Assembly (NCBI RefSeq): GCF_013302895.1
Contig: NZ_VJOK01000001.1
Span: 7,301,378 to 7,365,377 of the forward strand
Direction: 5' to 3'
Source: Streptomyces albus subsp. chlorinus
Lineage (GTDB): Bacteria > Actinomycetota > Actinomycetes > Streptomycetales > Streptomycetaceae
Length of the DNA stretch: 64,000 nt
Position 1 is the first letter of the stretch. Each line of letters starts with the position of its first letter. The notes beneath the pieces are model-generated. The model had not been told where the DNA came from, made no database searches, and saw nothing but the letters and a program-made list of their open reading frames with translations. The translations under genes and the position numbers were made by a program. Below are positions 1-8,228 of this stretch, one piece after another.

Positions 1-2
1 GC

Positions 3-497
3 CTGGAGAAGTACTTCCCCGGCTGGACACGCGACGTCCACTACGCGCCGGCCGGCCCTCCGGGCGAGGAGGTGGCGGCGCCCGAACTGACGGTCCTCAA
101 GGAGGAGGACACGCCGGACGGGCGGCGCATCACGGCACGCGTCCGCTCCCCGCGCGGGGCCCGTCAGCTGTCACTGGCGGTCCCCGGCGGTGACGTGCGC
201 CGCTGGTCGGTCGAGGGACGCGTGGTCACCCGGGAGGAAGCCGGGGCCGGGGAGAGGGACCAGCCGTGGGAGCTGTGGCTGCACGCGGTGCCCGACGAGG
301 GCTTCCTCCTGGAGCTGGACCTGCCCCGCAAGCCCGTCCAGGTGCGGCTGCTCGACCGGGACGACGGCCTCCCCGCGTGGGCGCGCGACTCCCTGCTGGC
401 CCACGGCGAGGAGCCGCCCGGCCGCATCGCGGCAGCGGCCCTCGACGTCGAGTCCTGGGGCAACGCCGGCTTCGTCAGCACGCACCTGCACCTGTGA
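3..497 (+). CDS. C-terminal part of a probable M28-type peptidase (5' end outside window)
   Basis: The frame is open from the left edge to the TGA at 495-497, so only the last 164 residues are visible. They contain no catalytic residues. The alternating strands and the late stretch VRLLDRDDGLP, followed by a short tail ending in THLHL, resemble the C-terminal domain of long membrane-bound actinobacterial M28 peptidases; this is a resemblance from memory. The mbtH-like gene starts 21 bp downstream with its own ribosome-binding site, so the two are probably cotranscribed. In tetrahydroisoquinoline clusters a membrane peptidase at this position (SfmE-type) trims the exported prodrug, and that role is inferred here from context. 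An unrelated secreted protein with a similar tail cannot be excluded. Confidence 0.5.
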   Translation: MEKYFPGWTRDVHYAPAGPPGEEVAAPELTVLKEEDTPDGRRITARVRSPRGARQLSLAVPGGDVRRWSVEGRVVTREEAGAGERDQPWELWLHAVPDEGFLLELDLPRKPVQVRLLDRDDGLPAWARDSLLAHGEEPPGRIAAAALDVESWGNAGFVSTHLHL

Positions 498-518
498 ACC
501 GCCCACCGACGAGGAGGT

Positions 519-719
519 ATGAGCATGGCGGCCTTTCTCGGTGACGACGACACCGTGGCCTGCGTCGTCGTCATCAACGACGCGGGACAGTACTCGATCT
601 GGCCGGCGGACATGGACGTGCCCGCCGGCTGGCACGGCACCGGCTTCTCCGGAAGCCGTGCCGCCTGCCTCACCCACATCGACGAGACATGGACCGATCC
701 GGTCGCGCTCCACACCTGA
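519..719 (+). CDS. mbtH: MbtH-like protein
   Basis: A 66-residue MbtH-family protein. These bind NRPS adenylation domains and are needed for their folding or activity. The three signature tryptophans are present: W28 in SIWP, W38 in PAGW and W58 in TWTD. The usual N-terminal NPF(D/E) motif is replaced by AAFLGDDD, which is a divergent feature. The ATG follows a strong GAGGAGG box. The gene lies between the peptidase-like gene and two methyltransferases, the order I recall as sfmE-sfmF-sfmM2-sfmM3 and sacE-sacF-sacG. Its NRPS partner must lie outside the window, presumably upstream. Confidence 0.93.
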   Translation: MSMAAFLGDDDTVACVVVINDAGQYSIWPADMDVPAGWHGTGFSGSRAACLTHIDETWTDPVALHT

Positions 720-764
720 CAGCGGCGCCGTGCCGTCGCATCCGGAAACCCGAAGGAGACGAAC

Positions 765-1838
765 ATGAACGCACGTCAGCAGCAGCGTGACAACAGTGGC
801 ACCGCCCCGCTGGACATGGACGGACTGTCCCGCATCCTGTTCGGGCACGCCGCGTTCCAGTACCTCAACGCCGCCTGCGAACTGGGCCTGCCCGAACTCC
901 TCGCCGAGCGTGAGGAGCTGAGCAGGGAGCAGATACGCGACACCCTGCACCTGGCCGACCGGGCCGTCGACATCCTGCTGCTGGGCTGCACCTCGCTCGG
1001 CATCGTCGTGCGGGAGACGGACACCGGCCGCTACCGCCTCGCCCAGGTGGTGCGCGACCTGATGGACGAGGGCGACTGGCAGCGCTTCAAGGACACTGTC
1101 GCCTTCGAGCAGTACATCGTCTACGAGGGCCAGCTCGACTTCACCGACTCCCTGCGGGAGAACCGCAACGTCGGGCTGCGGCGGGTGCGCGGGTCCGGAC
1201 GCGACCTGTACCACCGGCTCTCGGAGAACCCCCACATGGAGCAGGTCTTCTACCGCTACATGCGCTCCTGGTCCGAACTGGCCAACAAGCACCTGGTGGA
1301 GGAGCTGGACCTGTCCGGCGCCAAGCACCTGCTGGACTGCGGTGGAGGTGACGCGGTCAACGCCATCGCGCTGGCCAAGGCCAACCCCGGCCTGGAGGTC
1401 ACCGTGTTCGAGATCCCGGCCTCCCGCACCATCGCCGAGAAGAAGATCGCCCAGGCGGGGGTCAGCGACCAGGTGTCCGTCATCACCGGTGACATGTTCC
1501 GCGATCCGCTGCCGACCGGCTGCGACGTGGTGATGTTCGCCCACCAGCTCGTCATCTGGACGCTGGAGGAGAACACCGAGCTGATGCGGCGGGCCTACGA
1601 GGTACTGCCCGAGGGCGGCAAGCTGGTCGTCTTCAACTCCATGTCCAACGACCAGGGCGACGGGCCCGTGGTCGCGGCCCTGGACAGCGTCTACTTCGCG
1701 TCGCTGCCGGCCGAGGGCGGGATGATCTACTCCTGGGAACAGCACGAGAAGTGCATCGAGGCGGCCGGTTTCCACTCCTCCAAGCGCATCCCGTTCCCCG
1801 GATGGACCCCGCACGGCGTCATCGTCGCGACGAAGTGA
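765..1838 (+). CDS. SAM-dependent methyltransferase, SfmM2/SacF-like (probable aromatic C-methyltransferase)
   Basis: A 357-residue class I methyltransferase of the acetylserotonin/COMT fold. An N-terminal dimerisation winged-helix region (about 20-100) is followed by the SAM-binding loop DCGGGD (191-196) and TGDMF (241-245). At the place where O-methyltransferases carry the HDWDD catalytic segment, this protein has AHQLVIWTLEE (259-269), so the usual His-Asp base arrangement is absent. That agrees with a C-methyltransferase. From position after mbtH and before an O-methyltransferase I infer 3-methylation of tyrosine, as for SfmM2/SacF in saframycin and safracin. The ATG follows AAGGAG. The family assignment is firm; the substrate is inferred. 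Confidence 0.85.
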   Translation: MNARQQQRDNSGTAPLDMDGLSRILFGHAAFQYLNAACELGLPELLAEREELSREQIRDTLHLADRAVDILLLGCTSLGIVVRETDTGRYRLAQVVRDLMDEGDWQRFKDTVAFEQYIVYEGQLDFTDSLRENRNVGLRRVRGSGRDLYHRLSENPHMEQVFYRYMRSWSELANKHLVEELDLSGAKHLLDCGGGDAVNAIALAKANPGLEVTVFEIPASRTIAEKKIAQAGVSDQVSVITGDMFRDPLPTGCDVVMFAHQLVIWTLEENTELMRRAYEVLPEGGKLVVFNSMSNDQGDGPVVAALDSVYFASLPAEGGMIYSWEQHEKCIEAAGFHSSKRIPFPGWTPHGVIVATK

Positions 1839-1859
1839 TCCGCAACGCCGGAACCGCCG

Positions 1860-1888
1860 GGCGGCGGCCCTCCCTGGGCCGCCGCCCC
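1860..1888. terminator. Perfect intercistronic hairpin between the two methyltransferase genes
   Basis: Arms GGGCGGCGGCC (1860-1870) and GGCCGCCGCCC (1878-1888) pair perfectly over 11 bp with a 7-nt loop. The hairpin sits about 33 bp before the next start codon and no T-run follows. Attenuation or a transcript-stabilising processing hairpin is as likely as full termination, because the next gene belongs to the same pathway. Confidence 0.6.
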
Positions 1889-1921
1889 GGCAGGGGACAG
1901 CCCACTCGAGGAGGTGAGGGC

Positions 1922-2971
1922 ATGCTGGACGACGCACTGCGCGACCACGCCGCCCAGATGCGGATGCTGTTGTACAGCCAGCTGGTCTCCAGGGCCGTGA
2001 GCGTCGTGGTCCGGCTCGGTATCCCGGAGCTGCTGTCCGGGCGCGGCAGCGGAGTGGAGGAGCTGGCCGCGGAGACGGGGACGCACCCGCGCGCACTGGA
2101 GCGGCTCCTGCGCGCACTGGTCCCCTTCGGGGTGCTTACCGAAGAGGAGCCGGGAGAGTTCGCCCTCACCCCCCTGGGCGCCACCCTCCGGCCGGACGCC
2201 GCCGGGTCCGCGATGCCGACGGCCCTGCTCCTGGCCGGCGAGGTCGGCACCACGTGGACGCAGCTGGAACACACGGCGAGGACCGGCGAATCGGCCTTCC
2301 GCAAGGTGCACGGCACGGATCTGTTCGGCTACCTGGAGCAGAACCCCGGTCTGCGGGAGGTCTTCGACAGGTCACAGGCGGCCGGGCTCAGCCTGGAGAC
2401 CGATGAGATCTTCGCCTCGGTCGCGTTCGACGGCTACCGGGACATCGTGGACGTCGGCGGAGGCGACGGAGCACTGCTGTGCGCCGTACTGCGCCGCACA
2501 CCGGGCAGTGTCGGCACCGTGGTGGACCTCGCCGGGACGGTCCCGCTGGCGGAGAAACGCATCGCGGAAGAGGAACTGGCCCACCGGTGCACCGCTGTCG
2601 TGGGGGACTTCTTCGACCACGTCCTGCCCGGCAAGGACCTCTACATCCTCAGCCACATCCTCCACGACTGGGACGACCACAGCGCCCTGCGCATCCTGCG
2701 CACCTGCCGTGCGGCACTGCCCGATCACGGCAGGATCATGGTGATCGACCTGGTCACGGACGCCTGTCGTCCGACGGGGGACGGCGGCGGCGTCCATCGG
2801 CTGCCGGCGGTCATGGACCTGTACATGCTGTCGCTCTTCGGCGCCTCCGGCGGCAGGGAACGCACCCGTTCCGCCTTCGCCGCGCTGCTGGCCGAGGCGG
2901 GCCTGGTCGAGGAGGAGGCGAAAGTGCTTCCCAGCGGAATGGCTGTCATCACCGCGCGCAGGGGCGAGTGA
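1922..2971 (+). CDS. O-methyltransferase, SfmM3/SacG-like
   Basis: A 349-residue SAM-dependent O-methyltransferase of the COMT/hydroxyneurosporene type. It has an N-terminal dimerisation/winged-helix domain (about 10-90), the SAM loop VDVGGGDG (176-183), GDFF (228-231) and the catalytic segment SHILHDWDD (244-252) with general-base His248. The open frame extends further upstream, but the ATG at 1922 is chosen because GAGGAGG stands just before it and the length then fits the family. Its place directly after the C-methyltransferase suggests it methylates a ring hydroxyl of a methylated dopa/tyrosine building block, as SfmM3/SacG do. The substrate is inferred. Confidence 0.85.
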   Translation: MLDDALRDHAAQMRMLLYSQLVSRAVSVVVRLGIPELLSGRGSGVEELAAETGTHPRALERLLRALVPFGVLTEEEPGEFALTPLGATLRPDAAGSAMPTALLLAGEVGTTWTQLEHTARTGESAFRKVHGTDLFGYLEQNPGLREVFDRSQAAGLSLETDEIFASVAFDGYRDIVDVGGGDGALLCAVLRRTPGSVGTVVDLAGTVPLAEKRIAEEELAHRCTAVVGDFFDHVLPGKDLYILSHILHDWDDHSALRILRTCRAALPDHGRIMVIDLVTDACRPTGDGGGVHRLPAVMDLYMLSLFGASGGRERTRSAFAALLAEAGLVEEEAKVLPSGMAVITARRGE

Positions 2972-3084
2972 CCGCCGCCGGGGCGAGTGACCGCCGCACC
3001 ACATGCACGATCGACCCCAGCCCGTGCGTCGCGCGTCCTCCTCGGGGGCGGCGTCCGGCACCGGCGGGAGAAGCGTGAGGAGAC

Positions 3085-3288
3085 ATGCGAATCACGGCTG
3101 ACCGGGAGCGGTGCGTGGGCAGCGGCCTGTGCGCCGAGCGACTGCCCGAGGTTTTCGACCAGGACGACGACGCCCTGGTGCTGCTCCGCGCGGACGAGGT
3201 GCCGCCCGACCTGAGGCGGGACGCCGAGGAGGTCGTGGCGCGGTGCCCCACCGAGGCACTCGCACTGCTCACCGACCGGACCGACTGA
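3085..3288 (+). CDS. Ferredoxin, single 3Fe-4S cluster, P450-partner type
   Basis: A 67-residue ferredoxin. Cys10 and Cys16 (CVGSGLC) and Cys54 (CPTEA) give the three-cysteine pattern of the 3Fe-4S ferredoxins that feed electrons to actinobacterial P450s. The Gly in the CVGSG stretch replaces the fourth Cys of 4Fe-4S proteins. AGGAG precedes the ATG. The only P450 in view is encoded 3.6 kb downstream on the same strand, and the two probably work together. No ferredoxin reductase gene is visible, so a housekeeping reductase may serve. Confidence 0.92.
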   Translation: MRITADRERCVGSGLCAERLPEVFDQDDDALVLLRADEVPPDLRRDAEEVVARCPTEALALLTDRTD

Positions 3289-3374
3289 CCGCCCGGCACC
3301 GGGCCCCGCACCGGCCGGCCGCCGCGGGCGGCCCTCCCGAAGACGACGCACGAGTGCAGTGATCCGGAGGCGAA

Positions 3375-4922
3375 ATGTCCAGTGTGACGCAAGAGGAACA
3401 GAAACAAACACCCCCGCGAGAGGGGGTTCCGGTCGTACCGATGCCGCCGTTCGCCGCGGCACTGCTGGTGTTCGTCGCTTCGGGCGCCGTCCTGATCCTG
3501 GAGAACATCGCGGTCAGGCTGGTGGCCCCGTACATCGGCATCAACCTGCAGGTGAACTCGGCCGTGATCGGCACCGCTCTGGCGTCGATCGCGCTGGGCA
3601 GCTGGGTCGGCGGGCGCATCGCCGACCGGGTGGCGCCTCGCGCGGTGATCGGCTGGATGCTGATGCTGGGCGGTGTCACCACCCTGTTGGTCCTGCCCGT
3701 GGTGCGGGCGATGGGGAAGGTGCTCAACGGCACCAGCCCGGTGGCGGTGATCACGCTCGCCGGGCTGGCCGTCATCGTCCCGGCCGCGCTGCTGTCGACG
3801 GTCACTCCCTTGGTGGTGAAGCTGCAACTGCACGACCTGTACCGCACGGGAAGCATCGTCGGGAGGCTCTCCAGCCTCGGCACGCTCGGCGGCATCCTCG
3901 CCACCTTCATCACCGGTTTCGTGCTGGTGGCGTCGCTGCGCACCAGTGTCATCCTGCTGGTGCTGGGCATCGTGCTGGCCGTGGGCGGACTCGTCTGCCA
4001 CCTGCTGTTGTGGGGGAAGTCGGCGCGGGCCGTGGCGGCCTTCGTGGTGCTCGGCGTCGTCACCACAGGGCTGACCGTCGCGGCACCGCAGGCGTGCGAC
4101 GCGGAGACCACCTACAGCTGCGCCAAGATCGAGACGGTCAAGGGCAAGCCCTCCTTGCGGGTGCTGAAGACCAGCAACGCGGAGATCAGCCACGTCGACC
4201 TGAAGGACCCCACCAACCTCAGCATGGGCTACGTCCAGGCGGTCGTCGCGGCCAGTGACCTGGTCAACCCCAAGGGGCGCCTGGACGGATTCCACATCGG
4301 CGGCGGCGGGATGACCGTCCCCACCTACCTCGAGAGGACCCGCCCGGCGGGCGACCAGCTGGTGTACGAGATCGACAGCGGCCTCACCGAACTGGCCAAG
4401 AACCGGCTCGGATTCAAGGAGTCCGACCGGCTGCGCGTCGTCACCGGGGACGGCCGGCAGGGTCTCCAGAAGCAGCCCGCGAACAGTCGCGACCTGGTGG
4501 TCGAGGACGCGTTCGGGTCGCACAGCCCGCCCTGGCACCTGACCACGGCCGAGATGGTGCGGCACGCCCAGCGGGTGCTCAAGCCGGGAGGGATCTACGC
4601 GCTCAACATGATCGATTTCCCGCCGGCCGACTTCGCACGGGCCGAGGTGGCCACCCTGCGCTCGGTCTTCGACCACGTCGTGCTCATCTCCTACGACGCG
4701 ATCCTGGACGGCGAACAGGGAGGCAACGTGGTCGCCGTGGCCAGCGACCGCCCGATCGACACGGCGGCCCTGCGGCGCAGGGTGTCGGCCCGCGACAGCT
4801 CCAAGCAGCTCAGGGTGGCCGACGAGCACCGCACCGGGCGCTACGCTCGCGGGGCCAAGGTGCTGACCGACGACTACGCACCCGTCGACCAGCTCATCAC
4901 GGTGCCGCTGCGGTACTGGTGA
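3375..4922 (+). CDS. Membrane protein fused to a spermidine-synthase-like domain
   Basis: A 515-residue two-part protein. Residues about 25-250 form roughly seven hydrophobic membrane segments. Residues about 290-470 are a Rossmann-type domain like spermidine synthases and related aminopropyl- or methyltransferases: a glycine-rich loop HIGGGGM, an acidic YEIDSGL, VVTGDGRQ, then VEDAFGSHSPPWHLTT and LKPGG. Such fused MFS/spermidine-synthase proteins are common in bacteria but mostly lack a tested function. It lies between the ferredoxin gene and a convergent secreted oxidase within the antibiotic gene cluster, so a role in export, membrane-side modification or self-protection is possible. True polyamine synthesis is unproven. 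Confidence 0.82.
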   Translation: MSSVTQEEQKQTPPREGVPVVPMPPFAAALLVFVASGAVLILENIAVRLVAPYIGINLQVNSAVIGTALASIALGSWVGGRIADRVAPRAVIGWMLMLGGVTTLLVLPVVRAMGKVLNGTSPVAVITLAGLAVIVPAALLSTVTPLVVKLQLHDLYRTGSIVGRLSSLGTLGGILATFITGFVLVASLRTSVILLVLGIVLAVGGLVCHLLLWGKSARAVAAFVVLGVVTTGLTVAAPQACDAETTYSCAKIETVKGKPSLRVLKTSNAEISHVDLKDPTNLSMGYVQAVVAASDLVNPKGRLDGFHIGGGGMTVPTYLERTRPAGDQLVYEIDSGLTELAKNRLGFKESDRLRVVTGDGRQGLQKQPANSRDLVVEDAFGSHSPPWHLTTAEMVRHAQRVLKPGGIYALNMIDFPPADFARAEVATLRSVFDHVVLISYDAILDGEQGGNVVAVASDRPIDTAALRRRVSARDSSKQLRVADEHRTGRYARGAKVLTDDYAPVDQLITVPLRYW

Positions 4923-4934
4923 GCGGCGGGACCG

Positions 4935-4966
4935 GGCGCCCGCACGGCTGTTCCGGTGCGGGCGCC
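4935..4966. terminator. Bidirectional terminator hairpin between convergent genes
   Basis: GGCGCCCGCAC (4935-4945) pairs perfectly with GTGCGGGCGCC (4956-4966) across a 10-nt loop. It lies between the stops of the convergent membrane/spermidine-synthase fusion gene and the FAD oxidase gene, so it can serve both. Confidence 0.75.
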
Positions 4967-4985
4967 GGTGGCCAGGCGCCGTGGC

Positions 4986-6527
4986 TCAGGCGATGGCCTG
5001 CGGGAAGCGGAAGAAGTGGTCCGGGTCGTAGTGCCGCCGCACCTTCCGGAGGCGCTCGTAGTTCTCGGCGTAGTAGGCGCTCTCCCAGGACCCGAGTGCC
5101 GGATCGATGAAGTTCTGGTACGCCTCCCCGTTGGAGTGCGGGGTGAGGGCGTCGAAGGCGCGGTCGATCCAGGCCCGTGCCGCCCGCTGGTCCTCCTCAC
5201 CGGCGTGGTCCGCGGACAGGCCGACCGAGTACCCGACGAACAGGCGGGTGTCGCGGTGCACATAGGCGGTCTCGGTACGGCCCGGCTCGTTGGCCCGGCC
5301 GCCCAGGGCCATGAGGTTGAGGTACCTCATCTGTCCCGGCCGGCGGTCCGCCTGGTGAGCCGCGAACAGGTCCGCCACGGCGCTGCCGGACAGCGGTTCG
5401 CTCGCCAGCCGGTTGCGGTCGAGGACGAACCGCTCACGTGGAATGCGGCCCTCCGGCGTCCCGCCCTGGCGGTGGCACTCCTCGGTGGAGTAGTCGGCGC
5501 AGCCGAAGGTCTGCATCATCGCCTTCGCGTAGGGGAGTTCGCCCGTCTCCTGGCGGCCGGAGGGCGGCCTGCCCACGGCCGACACCAGGGCATCGAGCGC
5601 CTCGCGCAGGACCTCGGCCTTCCCCAGGTGGCTGCCCGTGACCAGGACCTGCGGCACCGTGTCCGGCTTCGAGTCGTCGATCATCACCCCGAGCGAGCAG
5701 GCCAGGTCGTTGCCCGCCTCGTCGATCCAGCTCTGCCAGGCGGCCGCCGCCTCGGGAAAATGGTCGGCCTGCCAGACGAGGGTGAAGTTGTTCATCGTCG
5801 GCACCCGGGTCGGCAGCACCTCGAAATCGGTCACGATGCCGAAGTTGCCCCCGCCGCCCCCGCGCAGGGCCCAGAACAGGTCGGGCTCCTCGTTGGCCGA
5901 GGTGCGCACGACCCGGCCGTCGGCCAGCACGATCTCGGCGGACACCAGCCGGTCGCTCCCCAGCCCGAACTTCCGCGTCTGGAAACCGATCCCGCCGCCC
6001 AGGAGGTAGCCGCCAGGACAGACCGTGGGGCACAGGCCGGAGACGACCTGGAGGTTGTGGGGGCTCAGCGCCGTCATCACGTCCACCGACTGGGCGCCCG
6101 GGCCCAGACGCACGGTCCGCTCTCCCGGGCGTACCCGGTTCATCCGTGAGACGTCGATGACGAGCCCCTGCGTGGTCGAGTAGCCGCCGTAGCTGTGACC
6201 GCCGCTGCGGGTCGCGGTCCTGAGGCCGTGCTCCTGTGCGAACCGCAGACAGGCGGCGACATCGAGCGCGGTCGTGCAGTACGCCACGCCCTGAGGGCTG
6301 ACACTGTCGAACTGCGCCAGCGCCAGCTGTTTGGCACGTGTGTAGTCCGGCTCTCCCGGCAGGACGAGGTCGCCGCGCAGCGCCTTCCGCAGCCGGTCCC
6401 AGGGCACTTGGCGTGCGGCCGTACCCGGCCGGCCGGCGACGCCGAGCGCGTCGTACCCGCCGGCCCCTACCAGCCCCAGTCCCGCAGCGCCTGCTCCCGC
6501 GCGCAGTAACGAGCGCCGTCTGATCAC
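4986..6527 (-). CDS. Secreted FAD-linked oxidase, berberine-bridge (BBE) type, Tat exported
   Basis: A 513-residue flavoprotein oxidase. The GTG at 6527 is chosen because AGGAGG lies 6 nt before it and the protein then starts with a Tat signal (RRRSLLRAG, a small-residue stretch, then a processing region near 35). The PCMH FAD domain has RSGGHSYGG with covalent-FAD His111, and CPTVCPGG places Cys170 at the second covalent attachment site, so bicovalent FAD is expected. The C-terminal BBE domain ends in NYERLRKVRRHYDPDHFF. Codon 7 is TTA (6507-6509). From memory, SfmCy2 and NapU are secreted enzymes of this type that oxidise the matured prodrug of saframycin or naphthyridinomycin outside the cell; a similar role is inferred. 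Confidence 0.9.
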   Translation of the reverse strand: MIRRRSLLRAGAGAAGLGLVGAGGYDALGVAGRPGTAARQVPWDRLRKALRGDLVLPGEPDYTRAKQLALAQFDSVSPQGVAYCTTALDVAACLRFAQEHGLRTATRSGGHSYGGYSTTQGLVIDVSRMNRVRPGERTVRLGPGAQSVDVMTALSPHNLQVVSGLCPTVCPGGYLLGGGIGFQTRKFGLGSDRLVSAEIVLADGRVVRTSANEEPDLFWALRGGGGGNFGIVTDFEVLPTRVPTMNNFTLVWQADHFPEAAAAWQSWIDEAGNDLACSLGVMIDDSKPDTVPQVLVTGSHLGKAEVLREALDALVSAVGRPPSGRQETGELPYAKAMMQTFGCADYSTEECHRQGGTPEGRIPRERFVLDRNRLASEPLSGSAVADLFAAHQADRRPGQMRYLNLMALGGRANEPGRTETAYVHRDTRLFVGYSVGLSADHAGEEDQRAARAWIDRAFDALTPHSNGEAYQNFIDPALGSWESAYYAENYERLRKVRRHYDPDHFFRFPQAIA

Positions 6528-6864
6528 GTTCTGCCTCCTTCGCCGGACACCTGTGTGGTGGCCGAGCAGTTGTATTACCGCGACCGGGCCCGTGAGGTCG
6601 GTTCTGTCGGTCGGGCAACAGAATCGCGCATGCCAGCTGAAAATTTTCGGCCCGGTTTGTCGCCTCATGAGGTTCTTGCTGTCCCGAATCACGACCGTCT
6701 TCACTTGAGGATCTCTGGACACCTAGGCGTCTCGCGCGTACATGGTCAAGATGGGGGACCGGTTCTTCGCCGACCCTGCCCCGCAGCCCGGCTGCGCGGG
6801 TCAAGAGGCGGAAGGCTCACGGTTCTGTGTCCGACCGCGCTGAGAAACGGTAGGAGCTTCACAA
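6528..6864. promoter_or_regulatory. Divergent promoter region between BBE oxidase and P450 genes
   Basis: These 337 bp separate the two divergent genes and hold no credible gene. A local A+T island (GAAAATTTTC, 6639-6648, itself a perfect palindrome) stands out against the GC-rich background. The P450 start is preceded by TAGGAG. I cannot place the -35/-10 boxes reliably. Confidence 0.5.
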
Positions 6865-8067
6865 GTGACACGACCGAACGCACCGCAGGCACCGAAGTAT
6901 CCCTTCCACGCCTGCTCCGAACTGCTCGTCGAGCCGGAGTACGCCAGGCTGCGCCGTGAGGAACCGATCACCCGCGTCACCCTGCCCTACGGGGGGCAGG
7001 CCTGGCTGGTCACGCGGTACGACGACGTCCGTTTCGTGCTGTCGGACAGCCGTTTCAGCCGTGCGGCCTCCGTGCGCCCGGGAGCGCCGCGGTTCTTCGA
7101 GCAACCGGTCGCCGAGGGGCTGGGATACATCGACCCGCCGCGGCACACCACCGTGCGGCGCCTGCTCAACCGGGCCTTCACCGCCCGCCGTGTGCAGGCA
7201 TTCCGCCCGCGTGTGCAGGAGATCGCCGACGCGCTGCTGGACGGTCCCGCGGGCGGCTCACCGCCGATCGATCTCGCCACCGCCTACGCGCAGCCTCTGG
7301 CCGGACAGGTGGTGTGCGAGTTCGTCGGAGTGCCGTACGAGGACAGCGAGCAGTTCGCGCCATTCTTCGACGCCGTGGTGTCGACCACGGCGTTCACCCC
7401 GGACGAGATCCAGGCCGCCGTCAGCGGCGCGCAGCGCTACTTCGCCGACCTGGTCACCGCCGAGCGCCGCAACCCGTCCGACACCTTTCTCGGTGAGCTG
7501 GTCCGGCAGAGCGCGAACGAGGGCACGCTGGACGACGCAGAGGTGGCCAACCTCGGATTCGGTGTCGTCATCGCGGGGTACGAGACCACGGCGTCGCAGC
7601 TGTGCAACTTCACCTTCCTGCTGTTGACCAGGCCCGAGCGGCTCACGTGGCTCCAGGAGAACCCCGACGGGATTTCCGGCGCCGTCGAGGAACTGCTCCG
7701 CTACGTCCCCATGCTGTCTTACGGCGGAAACCCCGTGGTGGCCACGGAGGACGTCACCGTCGCCGGGCAACTGGTGCGGGCCGGGGAGACCGTCGTCCCC
7801 TCCAACAACGCCGCCAACCGGGACGAGCGGGTCTTCACCGAACCGGACGAGATCGATCTGACCCGCCGCTCCAACCCGCACCTGGCCTTCCATCACGGGC
7901 CGCACTTCTGCCTGGGCTCGCAACTGGCGCGGGCCGAGCTGCAGATCGGCTTGAGAACGCTCCTCACGCGCCGTCCCTCGCTCGCACTGGACGTGCCGCC
8001 CGAGAAGATCAGGTGGAAGCGCGGGTCCGTGCTCCGGGCCCCCGCCGCCCTCCCCGTGCGCTGGTAG
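6865..8067 (+). CDS. Cytochrome P450
   Basis: A 400-residue soluble bacterial P450 starting with GTG after TAGGAG. The I-helix oxygen-binding motif AGYETT (237-242), the K-helix ExxR (E276-R279) and the haem loop FHHGPHFCLG (342-351, Cys349 as ligand) are all intact. The haem loop has HH and P in place of the more usual GxG spacing residues. It is probably fed by the ferredoxin at 3085. Hydroxylation or oxidative tailoring of the peptide scaffold is inferred from location. It diverges from the secreted oxidase and is followed by a strong terminator and then the exporter gene. Confidence 0.93.
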   Translation: MTRPNAPQAPKYPFHACSELLVEPEYARLRREEPITRVTLPYGGQAWLVTRYDDVRFVLSDSRFSRAASVRPGAPRFFEQPVAEGLGYIDPPRHTTVRRLLNRAFTARRVQAFRPRVQEIADALLDGPAGGSPPIDLATAYAQPLAGQVVCEFVGVPYEDSEQFAPFFDAVVSTTAFTPDEIQAAVSGAQRYFADLVTAERRNPSDTFLGELVRQSANEGTLDDAEVANLGFGVVIAGYETTASQLCNFTFLLLTRPERLTWLQENPDGISGAVEELLRYVPMLSYGGNPVVATEDVTVAGQLVRAGETVVPSNNAANRDERVFTEPDEIDLTRRSNPHLAFHHGPHFCLGSQLARAELQIGLRTLLTRRPSLALDVPPEKIRWKRGSVLRAPAALPVRW

Positions 8068-8100
8068 AACACCGGGACCCGACGCGCCGCCGCCGCGGCC

Positions 8101-8130
8101 CGGGCACCCCGTGCGACCACGGGGTGCCCG
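8101..8130 (+). terminator. Strong terminator hairpin after the P450 gene
   Basis: CGGGCACCCCGTG (8101-8113) pairs perfectly with CACGGGGTGCCCG (8118-8130): a 13-bp stem with a 4-nt CGAC loop, 34 bp after the P450 stop. It separates the P450 from the exporter gene, which therefore likely has its own promoter. Confidence 0.85.
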
Positions 8131-8228
8131 AGCCGCTGTGTGCCTGCGAAGTGGCTTGAATCCGTTCTCGCCGATGGCCCTCTGGTGCCCAATAAACTGA
8201 GTTGCCGTTCAGAAACGAGAGGACAGCC

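Noticed and set aside
171..2117. 648-codon open frame on the minus strand over the mbtH/methyltransferase genes
   Set aside because: It is the antisense shadow of GC-biased genes; the plus-strand genes have domains and ribosome-binding sites.
2949..4829. 626-codon minus-strand frame
   Set aside because: Rich in His/Gln/Arg/Gly in the way of antisense frames; it covers the clearly coding membrane/spermidine-synthase fusion gene.
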